Part shown: piece by piece, positions 39,450 through 52,800 of the stretch
Numbering within the stretch: position 1 is the first letter of the stretch
Layout of the letters: each line of letters starts with the position of its first letter
Source: Acanthopleura granulata
Lineage: Eukaryota > Mollusca > Polyplacophora > Chitonida > Chitonidae
DNA length: 64,000 nucleotides
NCBI GenBank assembly: GCA_016165875.1
Contig: JABBOT010000008.1
Span: forward strand, 3,524,794 to 3,588,793
Direction of reading: 5' to 3'
Translations under genes and position numbers: made by a program
Notes under the pieces: generated by a model
Told to the model about the DNA's origin: nothing
Database searches by the model: none
Seen by the model: only the letters and a program-made list of their open reading frames with translations

Positions 39450-40868
39450 GGACAAAGCCCCGTCGGACATAAGCCCCGTGGTAAATACTGCAGACTCTAT
39501 AATGATATTCGCTCCTGCTGGACTAAAGCCCCTCCGCTTATTTATCTCGCAAAACGTATCTGGACATGGACTTTTTTTTATGAAATATAACATTTACTAG
39601 GCTAGTCACTGATAAATATTTCACTTCGGCCTTTTAAAACTCATTGTGATCGACAAAAATGTGGCAACACAGCCACTGTAATGATATCAACCTTTTACTC
39701 AATGCTTTTTACTGAAGTAAACGTTTATGCTGTGAGGGATCTGCCACAACTCAACCTGTCAACCACACGTAATGGCGGGACATAAGTTCATTACCTGGAA
39801 CTTTGAAGCACATGGCAGGCATGTGACTTTGACTACTTTCTTTAAAGGCGATACATATATAGCATGCATGATGCAGTGTTTGGGCGAAACAAGTAATTGT
39901 GGTAACATTTATGTTTCTAGGACAAGAGCAAACAAAAAATACGAAAGCTTAAGGCAAATTGCAAACCACCGATCATTTGGCATATTCAGGGCCCATCTTA
40001 TTTGTAGGCCCCAAATTCAGTAGGTTTATACACGCCTTAGTCGGACGGTAAGCCTACCCATGAAAGACAAAAGCTCATTTCGATCTGGTGCTCAGTAAAG
40101 AGTTCATTTCGCCTCAACGCTGTTAGATTACATAGAGTTTGAAGGACGCATATTAAATCACCCTTTATGAATTCTTGGCCCTAATTTAAAAGCACATGTG
40201 TAGGCCTACAATAAGGCCCTAATGTAAGCTGAATGTTACATAGGCCTATAACAAGGCCGATTCGACTTCCTTCAAGCACCGGCCTTTATATATGTCAAGC
40301 ATCATGGCACCTTCTGTATTACCTACTATCATGCATTTACCTCTAAATCCTTGCGTATAGGTTCTGACACAACTACACCACATTGATGTATCAAACTGAA
40401 CTGCTTTATTACCGAAATCTCGCAAGAGCGAACAATACATGGGAGGTAATTCATACATGTTCATACATACAACATATATGACAACTACGCAAGAATTCCG
40501 TTGGTAATTGACAATACAGGCCCTATGGTGATCATCCATATTTTAGGCCCACACCTACAAACAACACTGATAGGCTTAGGCCAAAATATTGTTTGCGTCA
40601 CCGGTATAGACAGTAAAACTTCAATACCGATAGATGTAATTAAAATGTGAACACTTACTTCTGGGGGAGAGGTTTGAAGTTTTCTGAAACAAGTGTGCAC
40701 TTTATATCAACATTGTAGTAAAATTCATCACGTCGATTTCGTCCGATGGGGCTTCCATCCGGCGGATTTTTTGTCCGCCTGGGTTTATGTCCGCGCGGGG
40801 CCTTCGTCCGCCGCAGAAATTTTGTTCGACGGGCATTTGCTTGGCGGGGTTTTTGTCTGTCCCCCGTC
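39450..40868. mobile_element. inverted-repeat element with GTCCG..GGGGCTT modular ends
   Basis: The left end carries three modules of the form GGACAWAAGCCCCG (39450-39480, 39520-39536). The right end carries about eight degenerate modules of 16-18 bp in the opposite orientation (GTCCGATGGGGCTTCC, GTCCGCGCGGGGCCTTC and others, 40741-40868). The ends are strikingly GC-rich against the AT-rich surroundings. The interior contains an 83-codon plus-strand ORF (39772-40023) with no recognised domain and several AGGCCTA motifs. Confidence 0.5.
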
Positions 40869-41453
40869 AGTGCGGCAATTGCCTACACAACGCGGATGCC
40901 CAAACTTATACCTGATAGCATCCACTTACCCTTGGCCCACCGCACAACACTCCCAAAGCCAAGAAAACATTAATTACCGGTATGTTTATGATAAGTCCCT
41001 ATATTCCAAATACATGTCTATAAGGTTATCTGTGTGTTTCTGCGAGGTAATAAGGCAGAGATACATCGCAGATACATATTTCGTCTGCTAAAGGCAGAAT
41101 AAAAATTTAAAACCTAAAAATCGACAAGGTTGACAGGAAATCCGATTGACATCATGTATATTTTTTGCATCAGATTGTAATGTCATTGTGTGGCACAATT
41201 TATTTACACAATTAAAATTTTCCTGAATTCGTTGAGAAAGTTTTAGTGAAATGGCCATTATTCATTTTCCCACATCCATCGCCAGTTGTCAATTTAGGTT
41301 ATGGTTTTAGTGATAGCCATTTGAAGACTTCTTGTTGGAGTGGACACGTTCGCGTCAGTTTCAGTTTTGACAAGCCGAAAAGCTCGTTTCAAAGACAGAA
41401 AGTGGTGTTTAATTGTTGTTATGTATAGTTTAATGCACACACTTCTATGAGAA

Positions 41454-44321
41454 ATGAGTATGTTGAATCAGGCGGCCGTGGAGGCCTTGTGCTCGGCCAC
41501 ATATCTGGAGAACTATCTGGATGCTATGGAAAATCTTCCTGACGATTTACAGCGCAGTGTTTCTCAACTCCGCGAGTTGGATTCTCAGTGTAAAGGTATG
41601 TTCAAGTTAATTTTACGGACATAAAATCATATATATTTAATATATATATATATATATAATCAAAATCCTGAGTTATTAAAATACGTGTGGATTCATAGAT
41701 TTTACGAGGCATCGGTTGAAATGATCGATCTCACGATATTGTGTTGTTGTTGTAGTTTCGCCGTTGTTCGTCGTGACGGAAATTATGTATCCAAGTTACA
41801 GTTTCCAATGATCGTATGTTTTAATTTTCTTCCCTGGTTAATTGCAGATATTCTGCAAGAGCTGAACCACCATCATGAAATGTACAAGAAAGAAGTTGAA
41901 GGTCCCGTCAAGAAGCGAGCGTTCAATGCTTTACAGAGGGGTTTGATCAGATGCCAGGAAATAGGGGATGATAAAATTCAGCTGCTAGCTGTGGTCATCG
42001 ATCATATCGAAAACAGAACCAGGCAGCTTGATCAGGATCTGGAAAACTTGGGTTGGTAAAAATTTATGATTCTGTTATTTTTTGATGATGTACACCTAGC
42101 CAAGGATCTCGGATGTTAACCTAATGAATTAGACATTGTATGCTGGGGATACAACGTGTAACAGATGTCCATTTGAAAAACCAAGGGCATTTTCCTATCT
42201 GTTGCTGCCTAGCCTTTAAAATCTGTATATTCCGCAATCAGTAATGATCACTGCTAGGGCCCATATCAGCTGTTTTAGACCTTTGCTTCAGTCAAAAATT
42301 CCCGCAGTCTACCATGTTTAGTCAGCCGTCAAGAGACTGCAACATTCTTCGTGATGAGGGTTTTTTTGATACAGCGTTTACACTGTTACATAGGGTAACT
42401 CAAAAGCTGAAAACTTCCACATTGCGGAGAATTTACAATAACAAAAATGTCTAGCGATCAGCAAGTAGTTAATAATGGGGCGGCTGCCTATAAGCATGCG
42501 ATGTGAGTTTAACAGAAGGGTATTAAAACTAGTGCAGTATCTGATCCCCTCGACAATTTATTGCTGACGGAGGAATATACAGATTGAACCAGGTAAAACT
42601 GAGATAAATTTTGTTCACTGAGACATTTTCTGCTCCTTTGCCAAATATTTTCTGCAGCTTTTTGACCAGTATGTCCAAGATAGTTCACATTTGTGACTTA
42701 CACTCACCTGCGTTGTCGACAACTTGACTTAGTAAACAAGGTTGTTGCACCCTTTGCATGCGCATCTGTGGTTGACATTTATGCAAATTGCTAAAATGCA
42801 TAGGTTTGTGTAGTATGGATGTAAATTTCAAGATATGAGGTCACAAAAAGGTCAACCAATGCTTTGCATGTGCACAGCTGACACAGATTTAAACATGGCA
42901 GCCTGTGCTGGCTGACTGTATTTTCACTTTTGGCTAAGAAAATGGTGAGGTAGCGATTGTGGCAAAATGTGCGCAAAAATTTCATCATTCAGAATTAAGC
43001 AGAATTGAATGAGGGGGTAGCTCCTTACAAGCATACTGACTTCTGGTCCACATAGCTCCCAGGCTAACAGTGGCCAGCGATCCCCACGTATCAGTAAATA
43101 TAAGCCACCCCTCGAACGTGGTCTCAGGCTAGGGTACACAACCCTACTTATACAGCTTGAATAAATGTGACAGCCCTAATTCAGCGAACTAAATCTGTTC
43201 CCTTCATTTTTTGGTTCATATAGTTACCTTGCCAACTCACCAATCAGAGAGAGAAACTAAAGCATCAACATTAATGTCATTGAACTAACAAAACCCTTAA
43301 TTGGAATAAAGATATAGTCTTAGGGCACTTTCCCTCATCCTAATGTGGAGATCTGTAGGATAAAAATAAGAATTCAAACCATATTTTCACCTCTAGATCG
43401 ATCACAGAATTAAAAATGGTTCATTAAGTTACCAATTATTACCCAATTTGTCTTGCTATGTCATGAAATGATAATATTGTCAAAACTTTTTCCAAGGAAG
43501 TAGGCATGCAAGTTAAAAGTTTGCTGCCTACAATGTTAAATTATTAGAAATTATGCAGTACATTTGGTTTTCAGATCCGAGCACAGGCAAGGAAGACAAA
43601 CCCGATGAACCTGCTTTACAAACTACAGTCACAGCAAAGAAGACGGAGACAGAAAAGGTGGAGAATAAGAGCAACAAGAGGCAGAGGAGACAGAAACAGC
43701 ATGACTTGGTTATTCGGGAGGAAGAAAAAAGGGTGGGTGAAAAAAATAGCAAAAACAATAGCATTCTTCAGTTATCGTTGTGGTCTTATTCTAAAGCAGT
43801 TCAGGTCTAGCTCATGTTTTTTCCCATGATATTACATATCTCTTTGTCGTTTTGTAAGTGTTCAGTTTGGTGTAATGAAAGAGAAGAATGATTAGATTTT
43901 AATGACCATAAGATGAGAAACATTTCATATTAAATGTTAAATGTATTAAAATATTTCAAGTTTCATGCAACTTATTCTGCCATGCATGTTAAATATTTAA
44001 GACTGTTCATCCTGTTTTAAATGATTCTCTCTTTACCATTGACAGGAAGAGAAAGCCCCCAAGAAGAAGAAAAAACGCAAAACAAAAAAGGATAAGGAGG
44101 GTGACCGCTCTCCCATAGAACCCATCGATCCCGATGAACCGACATACTGCCTGTGTGACCAGGTGTCATATGGTGAAATGATAGGCTGTGACAATGACGA
44201 CTGCCCCATTGAGTGGTTTCATTTTAACTGTGTCGGACTGACAACAAAACCCAAAGGGAAGTGGTTCTGCCCTAAATGTCGAGGGGACAAACCCAATGTG
44301 AAGCGGCCAGATCTAAAGTAG
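41454..44321 (+). CDS. ING1: ING1/ING2-type inhibitor of growth protein (PHD-finger H3K4me3 reader)
   Basis: Four exons, 41454-41595, 41848-42051, 43575-43732 and 44046-44321, give 780 nt, i.e. 259 aa. The N-terminal ING helical domain is in exons 1-2 ([19 protein letters not shown], then [20 protein letters not shown]). A basic, Lys-rich linker with nuclear-localisation character ([13 protein letters not shown]) follows. The PHD finger in exon 4 has the full C4-H-C3 set ([32 protein letters not shown]), including the Tyr/Met/Trp positions used to bind H3K4me3. ING proteins bridge histone marks to HDAC (ING1/2) or HAT complexes. The C-terminus stops at NVKRPDLK, without the longer polybasic tail of vertebrate ING1/ING2. 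Exon 2 uses a weak donor (GTTGGT), chosen because it alone keeps the frame. ING1 versus ING2 cannot be separated in an invertebrate. Confidence 0.93.
41630..41658. repeat. (TA)n microsatellite in ING intron 1
   Basis: A run of alternating T and A between ING exons 1 and 2, short enough to be an ordinary microsatellite. Confidence 0.8.
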
Positions 44322-44900
44322 ACGTTGCTTAGCCATGTGCTCTGTATTTTGTCAAAAGCTGATTAATTTGCATCATCCTCTCGTGTCCAACCCAAACATG
44401 GGATTTCTGGCACAATGGATTTAATCAGCCAAAAGAGGAACATTCACATGTGAGTGATCATGTAATGGTATGAGTTAATGTGCCTAAAACATGAGTGCGT
44501 CTTTTGAGAGCAGTGGTGGAGATCTAGGGCAGCAACACAAGTCATCTCCTTCATAGACAGCATGCAGTTTGACTGTCGGCTAACATCGTTCATTGGTTGA
44601 TGTAATTGTACCATATCATCTTTTGTCTTCTGGACATGAAATGTATTCCAGTTGTCCAGAAGGTAATTGGCGAAGAGACCTTAGGTCCTAGCTGACTCAT
44701 TGAGTTGACCAGTGAAGTTGTGCATTGGAATCCACTTCCTGTTGGTTCAGCTGCACTTTACGTTAGTAGTGGTTTCTAACACTGACTGGTCTGTTTCCAG
44801 TCTTCTCAACATAAATCTAATCATCCATCATAACGGAGATATTCATAAGAATAGAGGAGCAAAAAAAAAAAAAAAAATGAAATAAAAAATATGAACAGGA
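44322..44900. other. ING 3' UTR and flank
   Basis: No coding signal. It ends in an A-tract (44862-44877) that borders a SINE. Confidence 0.4.
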
Positions 44901-44902
44901 GT

Positions 44903-45113
44903 TGTTAGCTTGCTGGACTTCAGGTCCAGCTCATGCTGGTTTTCTCTTTGGTCATATGTGGGGACCAACAGCAAAGGGGTCCAACAGCAAACTAACGGGT
45001 TCATGGGTTTCTCTGAGCTCTTTCCGGTTCTTCCCCACCACATATAACAATGGCTGCTGTCACAAGTAAAATATTCTTGAGTACGGCTTAAAACACCAGT
45101 GGAATAAATAAAT
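44903..45113 (+). mobile_element. SINE, family A
   Basis: Blocks 'caggtccagctcatgctggt', 'gggttcatgggtttctc', 'aaaatattcttgagtacgg' and 'taaaacaccagtggaataaa' identify the family. The middle part is diverged. Confidence 0.7.
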
Positions 45114-45961
45114 TTATAATGCTAGCTGACATGTATGTGACTTATGCATAACAAATCGCATCATATTTAATTAAGTGCTGAAAACTTGTGGTTTTAAGCA
45201 CAGTGGTCCTGTATTAGTTACTGTTTTTTTCCTTCATGGCATAAGACATACATGTACTTGATCTGTATGGGTACTGTCAGTATGAAAGAACTGCGCATCT
45301 CAGTAGGTGTGACTAGTAGCTCTGTTTGAAACTCATTTGTATAGAGTGTCACAAATCTCCATTTATTCTCATAAATATTTCATTTTGACTGTTTGGATAG
45401 GACTAGGAATGCCATCAGCGTACTGTAAGGCAAAACTGCAGGATGAGCCAGCGCACCACGCACGCACACATATTGGTGTGATATGGTCAGGTCGCCTCAT
45501 CTGGTTCTTCTACCCTCTGTTTGTCAATTGTACATATATTTGTAAAGTCAGTATTCATTTCAGTAAAACATAAGTATCAGGTATTTCATTGATGGTCCAG
45601 GTTCTGTTGTTTTTTTTCCTTTGTCACCTTGTGGTTAATAGGGTAACAGCTAGAGAGTATTTTCATCACACTGAGAATAGTATTATGGTGACTTACATTC
45701 TCCTGTAATATGGGGGAAGAGAGGTGGATGTAGTGATCAGCTATGTCTGTCTGTCTGAGCGTTATAGCTCACCATAACCACTCCTACAGTTTTCAAAATA
45801 TTGTCATGAAACTAGATGTGTGAGAGCTTCCATTGTTCCATTCTGTGAATTATTATCTTATCACTGAGATAAAAAGTTTGGATTTATTACAAGACTCTGT
45901 GAATGCAAGTCCTCTTAAGTGCTCAGTGGAATTTCATGAAACTAGTCAGATGTGTTGGGAA

Positions 45962-46238
45962 CAGTATGTATTTATTTATTTATTTATTTGATTGATGTTG
46001 TACGCCATACTCAAGAATATTTCACGTATACGACGGCAGCCAGCATTATGGTGGAAGGAAACCAGGCAGAGCCCGGGGGAAACCCACGACTATCCGCAGG
46101 TTGCTGGCAGACCTTCCCATGTACAGCAGGAGAGGAAGCCAGCATGAGCTGGTCTTGAACTCACAGCAACCTCATTGGTGGGAGGCTTCGGGTCATTGTG
46201 CTGCGATAGCGCGCTAACCGACTGAGCCACGGAGGACC
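45962..46238 (-). mobile_element. SINE, family A, full length
   Basis: One of the best preserved copies. On the minus strand: head 'ccgtggctcagtcggttagc', 'aagaccagctcatgctggct', 'gggaaggtctgccagcaacc', 'cccccgggctctgcctggtt', 'agtcgtgggt' and a five-unit AAATA tail. Box B-like 'gagttcaagacc' is visible. Confidence 0.85.
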
Positions 46239-46874
46239 CTGGAACAGTATGTAGATATATGCATTTATAATAGGTTGTTTTGTTCCATATTCTGTGAATT
46301 ATTTTTCTAGATTAAAGTTCCAAGACAGAATCTGGCCTAAGAACTGGTTTTTGACTGCCGTTCCTCATTAAGTTTCTAATGGATTAAACGCTAAAGATGT
46401 GTTAGGAATGCATGATTTTCCAGAATTACTGCTGTTTGAAGATGGAATCTAACCATGAGAACAATTAGAGCATTATGCTTCCTACATTTTAAGAAGGATT
46501 TTCATGAAAAGAAAGCTTTCACTGGGTAATGATCATTCTTGAACACCCCCACCTCGAGAGGTAGATCTTACTTACTGATATCACATTTAATTAAGGCAGC
46601 ATGAATTTTTTTTTTTTTTGGAGGTGTGTTTGTCATGGTCATCGTCATAATAGAAGGGGAATGCCTCCTCAGAGAACACTGTTGGGTTTTTCTGGTGTGG
46701 TACCTAGGGGATACATCATCTTTAGAGGACTCAGAAGTTCTGTTTTTCTCCTCTTTCGTAAGACTATTAAAAATTAATGCTGAGAATATTTTTAGCTCTA
46801 CATGTCGAAGACCAGAACACATTATGTATTAGTCTGGCGTCCATCTGTCTGTCCAGCATCTGTTAGCCTTTAGT

Positions 46875-47285
46875 TCAAAACGCTACTCCTACTATAGTTT
46901 GTGTCTGATTTTGACGTAACTTGGGTCAAGCGTAGATGACATCAAGATACATAACTTGCAGTATCGATTTTCCATTTCGAAGATCGGTTTTCCGCCCGCC
47001 TGTCTGTTTATACAGAATATATTAACATTTTCAAAACGCTACTCCTCGTACAGTTTTTGCGTGATTTCAACGAAACTTAAGTCAAGTGTAGACTACATAG
47101 ATATACATGATTTGTAGTACTGATTTTCAGTTTCGATCCAGTTTATCCAGTATATGTTAACATACAGGTATCTTTGAAACGCTCCTCCTCCTACAGTTTT
47201 GACTGATTTCAACAAAACTTTGTTGACCTGTAGACTACATCAAGATACATATTTCAGAGTGTTGATTTTCAATTTTGATTGTCCG
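46875..47285. repeat. three imperfect tandem units of about 150 bp
   Basis: Units start at 46877, 47033 and 47176 with '(a/g)aaacgctactcctcctacagttt', followed by 'gatttcaacgaaactt', 'gtagactacat(c)aagatacat' and 'tcgattttc'. Period 142-156 bp. The sequence resembles a widespread marine-invertebrate repeat rather than a gene. Confidence 0.7.
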
Positions 47286-47369
47286 TTATATATACATAAT
47301 TTTTTAATGGACTCTGTGATAATTTTGTCCCAACTAGTAGAGCTGCTGTTTCACCAGAGATCCTGGTTT

Positions 47370-47582
47370 CATTTTAACTGGTGTTTTATGCTGTATTCAA
47401 GAATGTTTCACTCATATATGATGGCAGCCAGCATTATTTTTGGAAGCAGTTGCTGGCAGACCTTCCCACAACCAGTGAGAAAGCAAGGAAGAGCTGGACC
47501 TGAACTCACACCTACAGTATTGGTGAGAACCTACTTGATCATTGTGCTGCGCTAGCAGGCTATAACCACTAGGCCAAGAAAG
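47370..47582 (-). mobile_element. SINE, family A, diverged and internally deleted
   Basis: The minus strand shows 'gaaacattcttgaatacagc', 'aataatgctggctgccatc' and 'gggaaggtctgccagcaact', then a damaged tRNA-like head. The usual 'cccggttt' block is missing. Confidence 0.6.
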
Positions 47583-47989
47583 TGCCCTGTTCGGAGAATG
47601 CATTACTGAGCTATATATAGGTCATGTTGATGGAGTATTCAACTATTCTATATTGTTGAATATTCTCATATAAAGTAGGTGAACACATCTGCAAAACCAC
47701 TGTCCCAATTTCATTCAGAATCCATACTTGGATTTACACTCTCAGGGTACCAAATTGAATTTTAGCCAGCACAACTTTATACCTTGACCTACTGTCTCGA
47801 ATCCAAGTTGACATTTACCTGGTTAGGTAGCCTTGTCAACCCAGTGTTTGCTACACTACTGAACCATGTGTCTAGGTTTGTGATCTGACACCATTAGTCG
47901 TAGAGTCAAGTGGCTCTTGTAAGCACTGCACCAGGTTTGCTGTAGGTGCCCTTCCTGACCAGATAGGTGTCACCTTGCCAGAGCATTGT

Positions 47990-48370
47990 TAGTTTGGGGT
48001 TTAACATTGCTTTCCACATTATTTCGGTTATATGACGCCGGTGTCTCCTTGTAGCAGACTGGATCCAATACTGACATGTTTATGTTGCTGCCTCACTGGA
48101 ACAGCATGTCAGACACCAGACATGATGCCTGACCCAGGCACATTATATCAACAATGGGACAACCAGTATTTGGCATATAGCTCTCATGCTTGGGGTTTAA
48201 ACTTGTTTTTAACATTATTTCTGTGACATCAGGACCAGGTCTTCCTGCAACATCCTGGACCTAATGCCGACATATTTATAGTCCTGTCTCGCTAGAACAC
48301 CTTCTCAAAGACAACAGACACAATGCCCCTACCATGCACATTATACTGACACTGAACAGTGTTTCGCTTA
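47990..48370 (-). mobile_element. two adjacent family-B SINE copies
   Basis: Two head-to-tail units (about 47990-48180 and 48181-48370) share 'ggtttaacattgctttyc', 'catgtttatgttgctgcctcactggaac'-type wording, 'agacaccagacatgatgcc' and 'acattat..ac'. On the minus strand these match the 'gtcatgtctggtgtct' body of family B. Confidence 0.5.
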
Positions 48371-48379
48371 TATCTCTTG

Positions 48380-49845
48380 GGCTGAGTGCCACGCAAAGTG
48401 GTGCCAAGATAACTGATGTTCAAGTCTTAGCCATGACTCAATTCTGGACTATCCAGATTCTGCTGGATCCAAACTAATGAGGTCAGTGTTTAAATCTGCT
48501 CCCCTTTGCTTGTCAGCAGATTTATGTTAGGAGATGCTTTAAGTAAACCTCATCACTATTGCAAAGTTTATCATCAATCAAATTAAATCCAGCAAAAAAA
48601 AACATGAAACCTTTTGTGAACCTAAGCAAACCTCTATAAACAAGCAAAACATTATAATGTATTGTGTTGCATTTATTATGGGGTAATGCTTTCATGTAAT
48701 AAATACGAACAGGTAATTACATCTTGACCTGTAACAAAAAAGTCTTAACCCACCAACTGTAACCTGTACATACAAATACATGTACAGATCTTATTCTGCC
48801 CTACAAGGAGATCTGAAGACCAGACATTCACTCAAAGCACTATATGTTTATGATGTACTCTGTACAAAGACACAGGGCCACAACACAGTGGATACCCACA
48901 ACCCTTTGACAATTTGGCAGAGAAATACATTTTTACAGTGGTTGTTGGATGTTTGTCTCAAGAAAGACTCACTGTATTTCAGAGCGTCATCCCAACAGTT
49001 TGGTCCCAAAACACAACCATACTTGCAAGCCTGAGGCAGACTGGAGGAAAGGATCTAAAAACCATAATACATTTGTAGCACGCTTTGCAGTACAAAATAA
49101 GGTGCACTTTGTTTGAATATTTAAATGATATGTGGAATAACTGGCACATATGATTATGCAAATTCATCTGTTACTTTGTCAGATATATGTTTAGAGAGTA
49201 TGAAGAAGAAAAATACAAAGTACAGGTACCTATCAAATACAGAGACCTTTATAGCATTTTTATTTTTAACTTGTATACCTGGGGATGAGGCAGTAGTACT
49301 ATCACCACACAGAGGTAAAAAGGTACCCTAATAAATTACATCCCCAAAATGCATCACAAATGCAATCTAACAGGTAATGGTGAGAAATTACAACGTGTGT
49401 TTAACTAAGACATTTGGTTGTGCTGAGAAACATCACATTTTCTTCAAATCACAATTTCGCCCATGTTGATCAGGAACGGCTTACTGTACCATTCACTCAT
49501 GGATTTGACATATTTTACGCAGCTAGAACTGATGAGTTTTCAATGTGCATGATTTCATATCATAAATTCATCTTCATTTCACTGTCATGTCACTGATTGC
49601 TTCACATGCCACAATTTCATGTTTCAATTATAATGGTGATTATGACTAGGTTATGATTATATAAGCCATCCTTTACAGAGTTACACAAAGGTTCTTCTTT
49701 GTAAAGGCTTCTCATAACACTGCAATAGATGGCTCTCTGACTTGTATTATAAGTACATATTTCCTCTACACTGAGGTACTATAAGTACTATAGTTGCCCT
49801 TTGTCAGGTTCTCTGTTGTGGTTCATATGGAGCTTACTTCCAGGG
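48380..49845. other. intergenic, nothing recognised
   Basis: Tail-to-tail gap between ING and the SDR-encoding gene. Only small ORFs; no exon with recognisable peptide. Confidence 0.5.
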
Positions 49846-49850
49846 TTGCT

Positions 49851-52800
49851 CTATGCCGGGGCCTCCCGTGGCTCCACCAGTATCTCATTGATGCCCACAT
49901 ACGGAGGCTGGGTAACTGCGTACAGAACAGCCTTGGCAATGTCTGTAGGCTCCAGGATTTGACAACTGCCACTTCCATCAAAAGCTGCCACTGCCTGGAC
50001 ACAGAAAAGAAAGCTAGAGCAAATGTTACGTGAACAGTTATTGCTCAGATATGCAAGTTCAAGAACAGTATCTGCTTATACTTATAAACATTAAAGTGTT
50101 TCAGAATTGAAGTAACAAGATTGCCTAGTGACAGAGTCAGGAGATTTTTAGTTACAATACTGCATGCTGATACATCCATATAAAGGGAAAAGGTACCCTG
50201 AATTAGTAGGTATTATAGTGACTTGTATGTATGTACATGTATGTGTGCTTGGGCTTGCCAACATGTGGGCAAAAAAAATATATATTTTTCAATCCAGACA
50301 GAGAAATGAGCAGAAAATATTCTTATAACATCACCAGGTGAACTTACGAAAAAGTCAAACAAACGGGGTATGTATGACTGAAAATCACACACAACTTCAA
50401 CTGTATAAAAAATTTTTCTTTAATTTATTAATTATAACATAATAATTTGGGTTTAGGTCTGTTATCATCATTCACAAGAAAACAGCATTCTGTCCAACCT
50501 AAACAGCGCTGTAAATTGTTCAAGAAGATGCTATCTGTGAGCAGTTTTGGTATTGCTCCCGCAAGATCCCTGACACTGGCCACTAGACTCACCTCCTGGT
50601 CAGTGGAGAGGCTGGGCAGTCCCGTGTTCACGTCGCCTGGCTGGATACATGTTACCCGGATACCACTGTGACAAACCTCCTGACGCAGTGCCTGAGAAAA
50701 TCCCTCCACAAAGAACTTGGACCCTGAGTAGACTGCCAGCCCTGGAAAACTCTGCAGGTAAAATGAAGTGAAGATATTTTCCTGTTTATGGTGCTGCCAA
50801 ATCAAGTATTGGTTTGAAATCATTGACAACATACCACCCATTTCTGTGTACTTTTGGATACTCAACTGAATCAGTTCTTCACTGGTATTCTTTGTCTAAT
50901 TGAGGTAACTAGAATTTCCACCAATTGCTAGGTGTTTTCAGCTACATGTTGTGGGCATAAAAACTTAATGATGTTACGAAAGTTGACCATTCATCTGGGA
51001 GAACAAGAGCAGAAAATGATCTTATGATTCCACTGTGCTGAAGGCACCAGGTTGGGTCTCAAGAGTAAAGAGCCGTACAAGATGCATCTGAGTTAATTGT
51101 TTACTGAAAACGCAACAGAAAGGGACAACAAATGCAAAATTGAAGTCATGGTGAGTACAAAAACCAATGCAAATTGCACTTGAAAAAAGCTTCACTGATT
51201 TTTAAACATTTATATACCATGTCGATGATGTAGCTCAACAGTGACGTCGCAAAACTTTTTGTACACCTGTATGTTCAGCCGTGAATATACTATTCTAGCG
51301 AAGCATACGCCAGTAATGTTTGTCTGCATACGGCAAAGCTAATGTCACATTAACGTTCTGCTTTGGGGCCAGAGAAAGTCGGTGTGACGTCACTGATGAC
51401 CCAATGTTATCAACATGATGCATCAAACCTTCCCACTATCAAAATAACTGATTGCAATTAATTTGGTGAAAAAAAATCTTTAAGAATTAGTGAAGGTATT
51501 TCCATATACAGTTTTCAATGGTCTTTTTACTTTCCATAACTTAAGTTTTGAAGGGTCTTTCCCTTTAAAGTTCATGGCAATATTACATTGGTCTAGATAT
51601 CCCAATGTTTACCTGAGGTAATTAATATCAATCCCCACAAGATTTCACCTGTATGACAACAGCCTTTTCCTGTTGATCCCATGAGGACATTTATAGTGCT
51701 GTCTCACTGGAACATTGTGCTGAAGACAAGAGACAAGATGCCCTGCCCAATCATTTCAAACCAACAACAATTTCGTAACGCTACAAAATGGAGTTGCTTA
51801 CCTTTCTGCCAGCATCTGATGACATATTGACAATGTGACCTTTCCCACGCTCTAACATCTTGTCCAACACAGCACCAACACCATTAACGACTCCCTGCAA
51901 TGATAGGGCAGTGTTGTTGTCCTTTGGTACAAGAAATATTTCGTTTATACATGTATATACCTGACCCAGCAGTTAAAAAGCTGACAAAAGCATGTTACTG
52001 CCTCTGTTACGGCTGTGAACTTTGAGTATGGAGGTGTGATGTTTGAATCCATCTCTGAAGGACACAGCTGCTTTCTAACATCAGAAAGGTCAGGTCAGTT
52101 TGCTGGGTTTTTTTAATTGCTTTTTTTTTTTTATTAACGTTAGTACTGTCACGAAGGTAAAAAATTCTTTCTTCACACATGAATCAAATAAATGTAAACT
52201 TGTATACTGAAAGATCAAAGAATTTCAGGAGCTAGTCACAAAACCATTACATCACGTAGACTATAGTGAAGACTGACTGTACCCGTACCTTACAGTTGAC
52301 ATCAATGGTTCTCTCCCACTCATCTTTGTGGAGATTCCTCATGTAGGTGTAATACATTACACCCGCATTGTTCACCAAGATGTCGATCGGACCAAACGTT
52401 AACTCTGTGTGACTGACCAACGCTTCCACCTGGAGAGATATAGCAAAGAGCGTGCAATTGTGTTCAACCGTTTCTACAAAATGAACTACCACTCCCCTCA
52501 AAAATCACTAAACCATCTCACAGTCTACAAATATCTGGATTAAATGATGCACAGGCTGTTCATTCAAATCAACTTAGTCGTAGAAAACCATTAGAGAATG
52601 TCAAATGACAATCAGTGACATCTGTGCACATGCATACAATCTTAAGAATAAACCAAAATTTGGGGGGGTGGGAGCATATACTGTATTTGATTATAAAGAA
52701 TTCATGCAACCTTGGCTGATAATAACCATAAATATGATAATTATTTAATGAGAAAATTATATGTAAATTCACTTATTTTGCATAGAAAAAATGAAAACCC

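Noticed and set aside
39772..40023. 83-codon ORF inside the inverted-repeat element as a transposase
   Set aside because: No catalytic motif or transposase similarity seen; too short.
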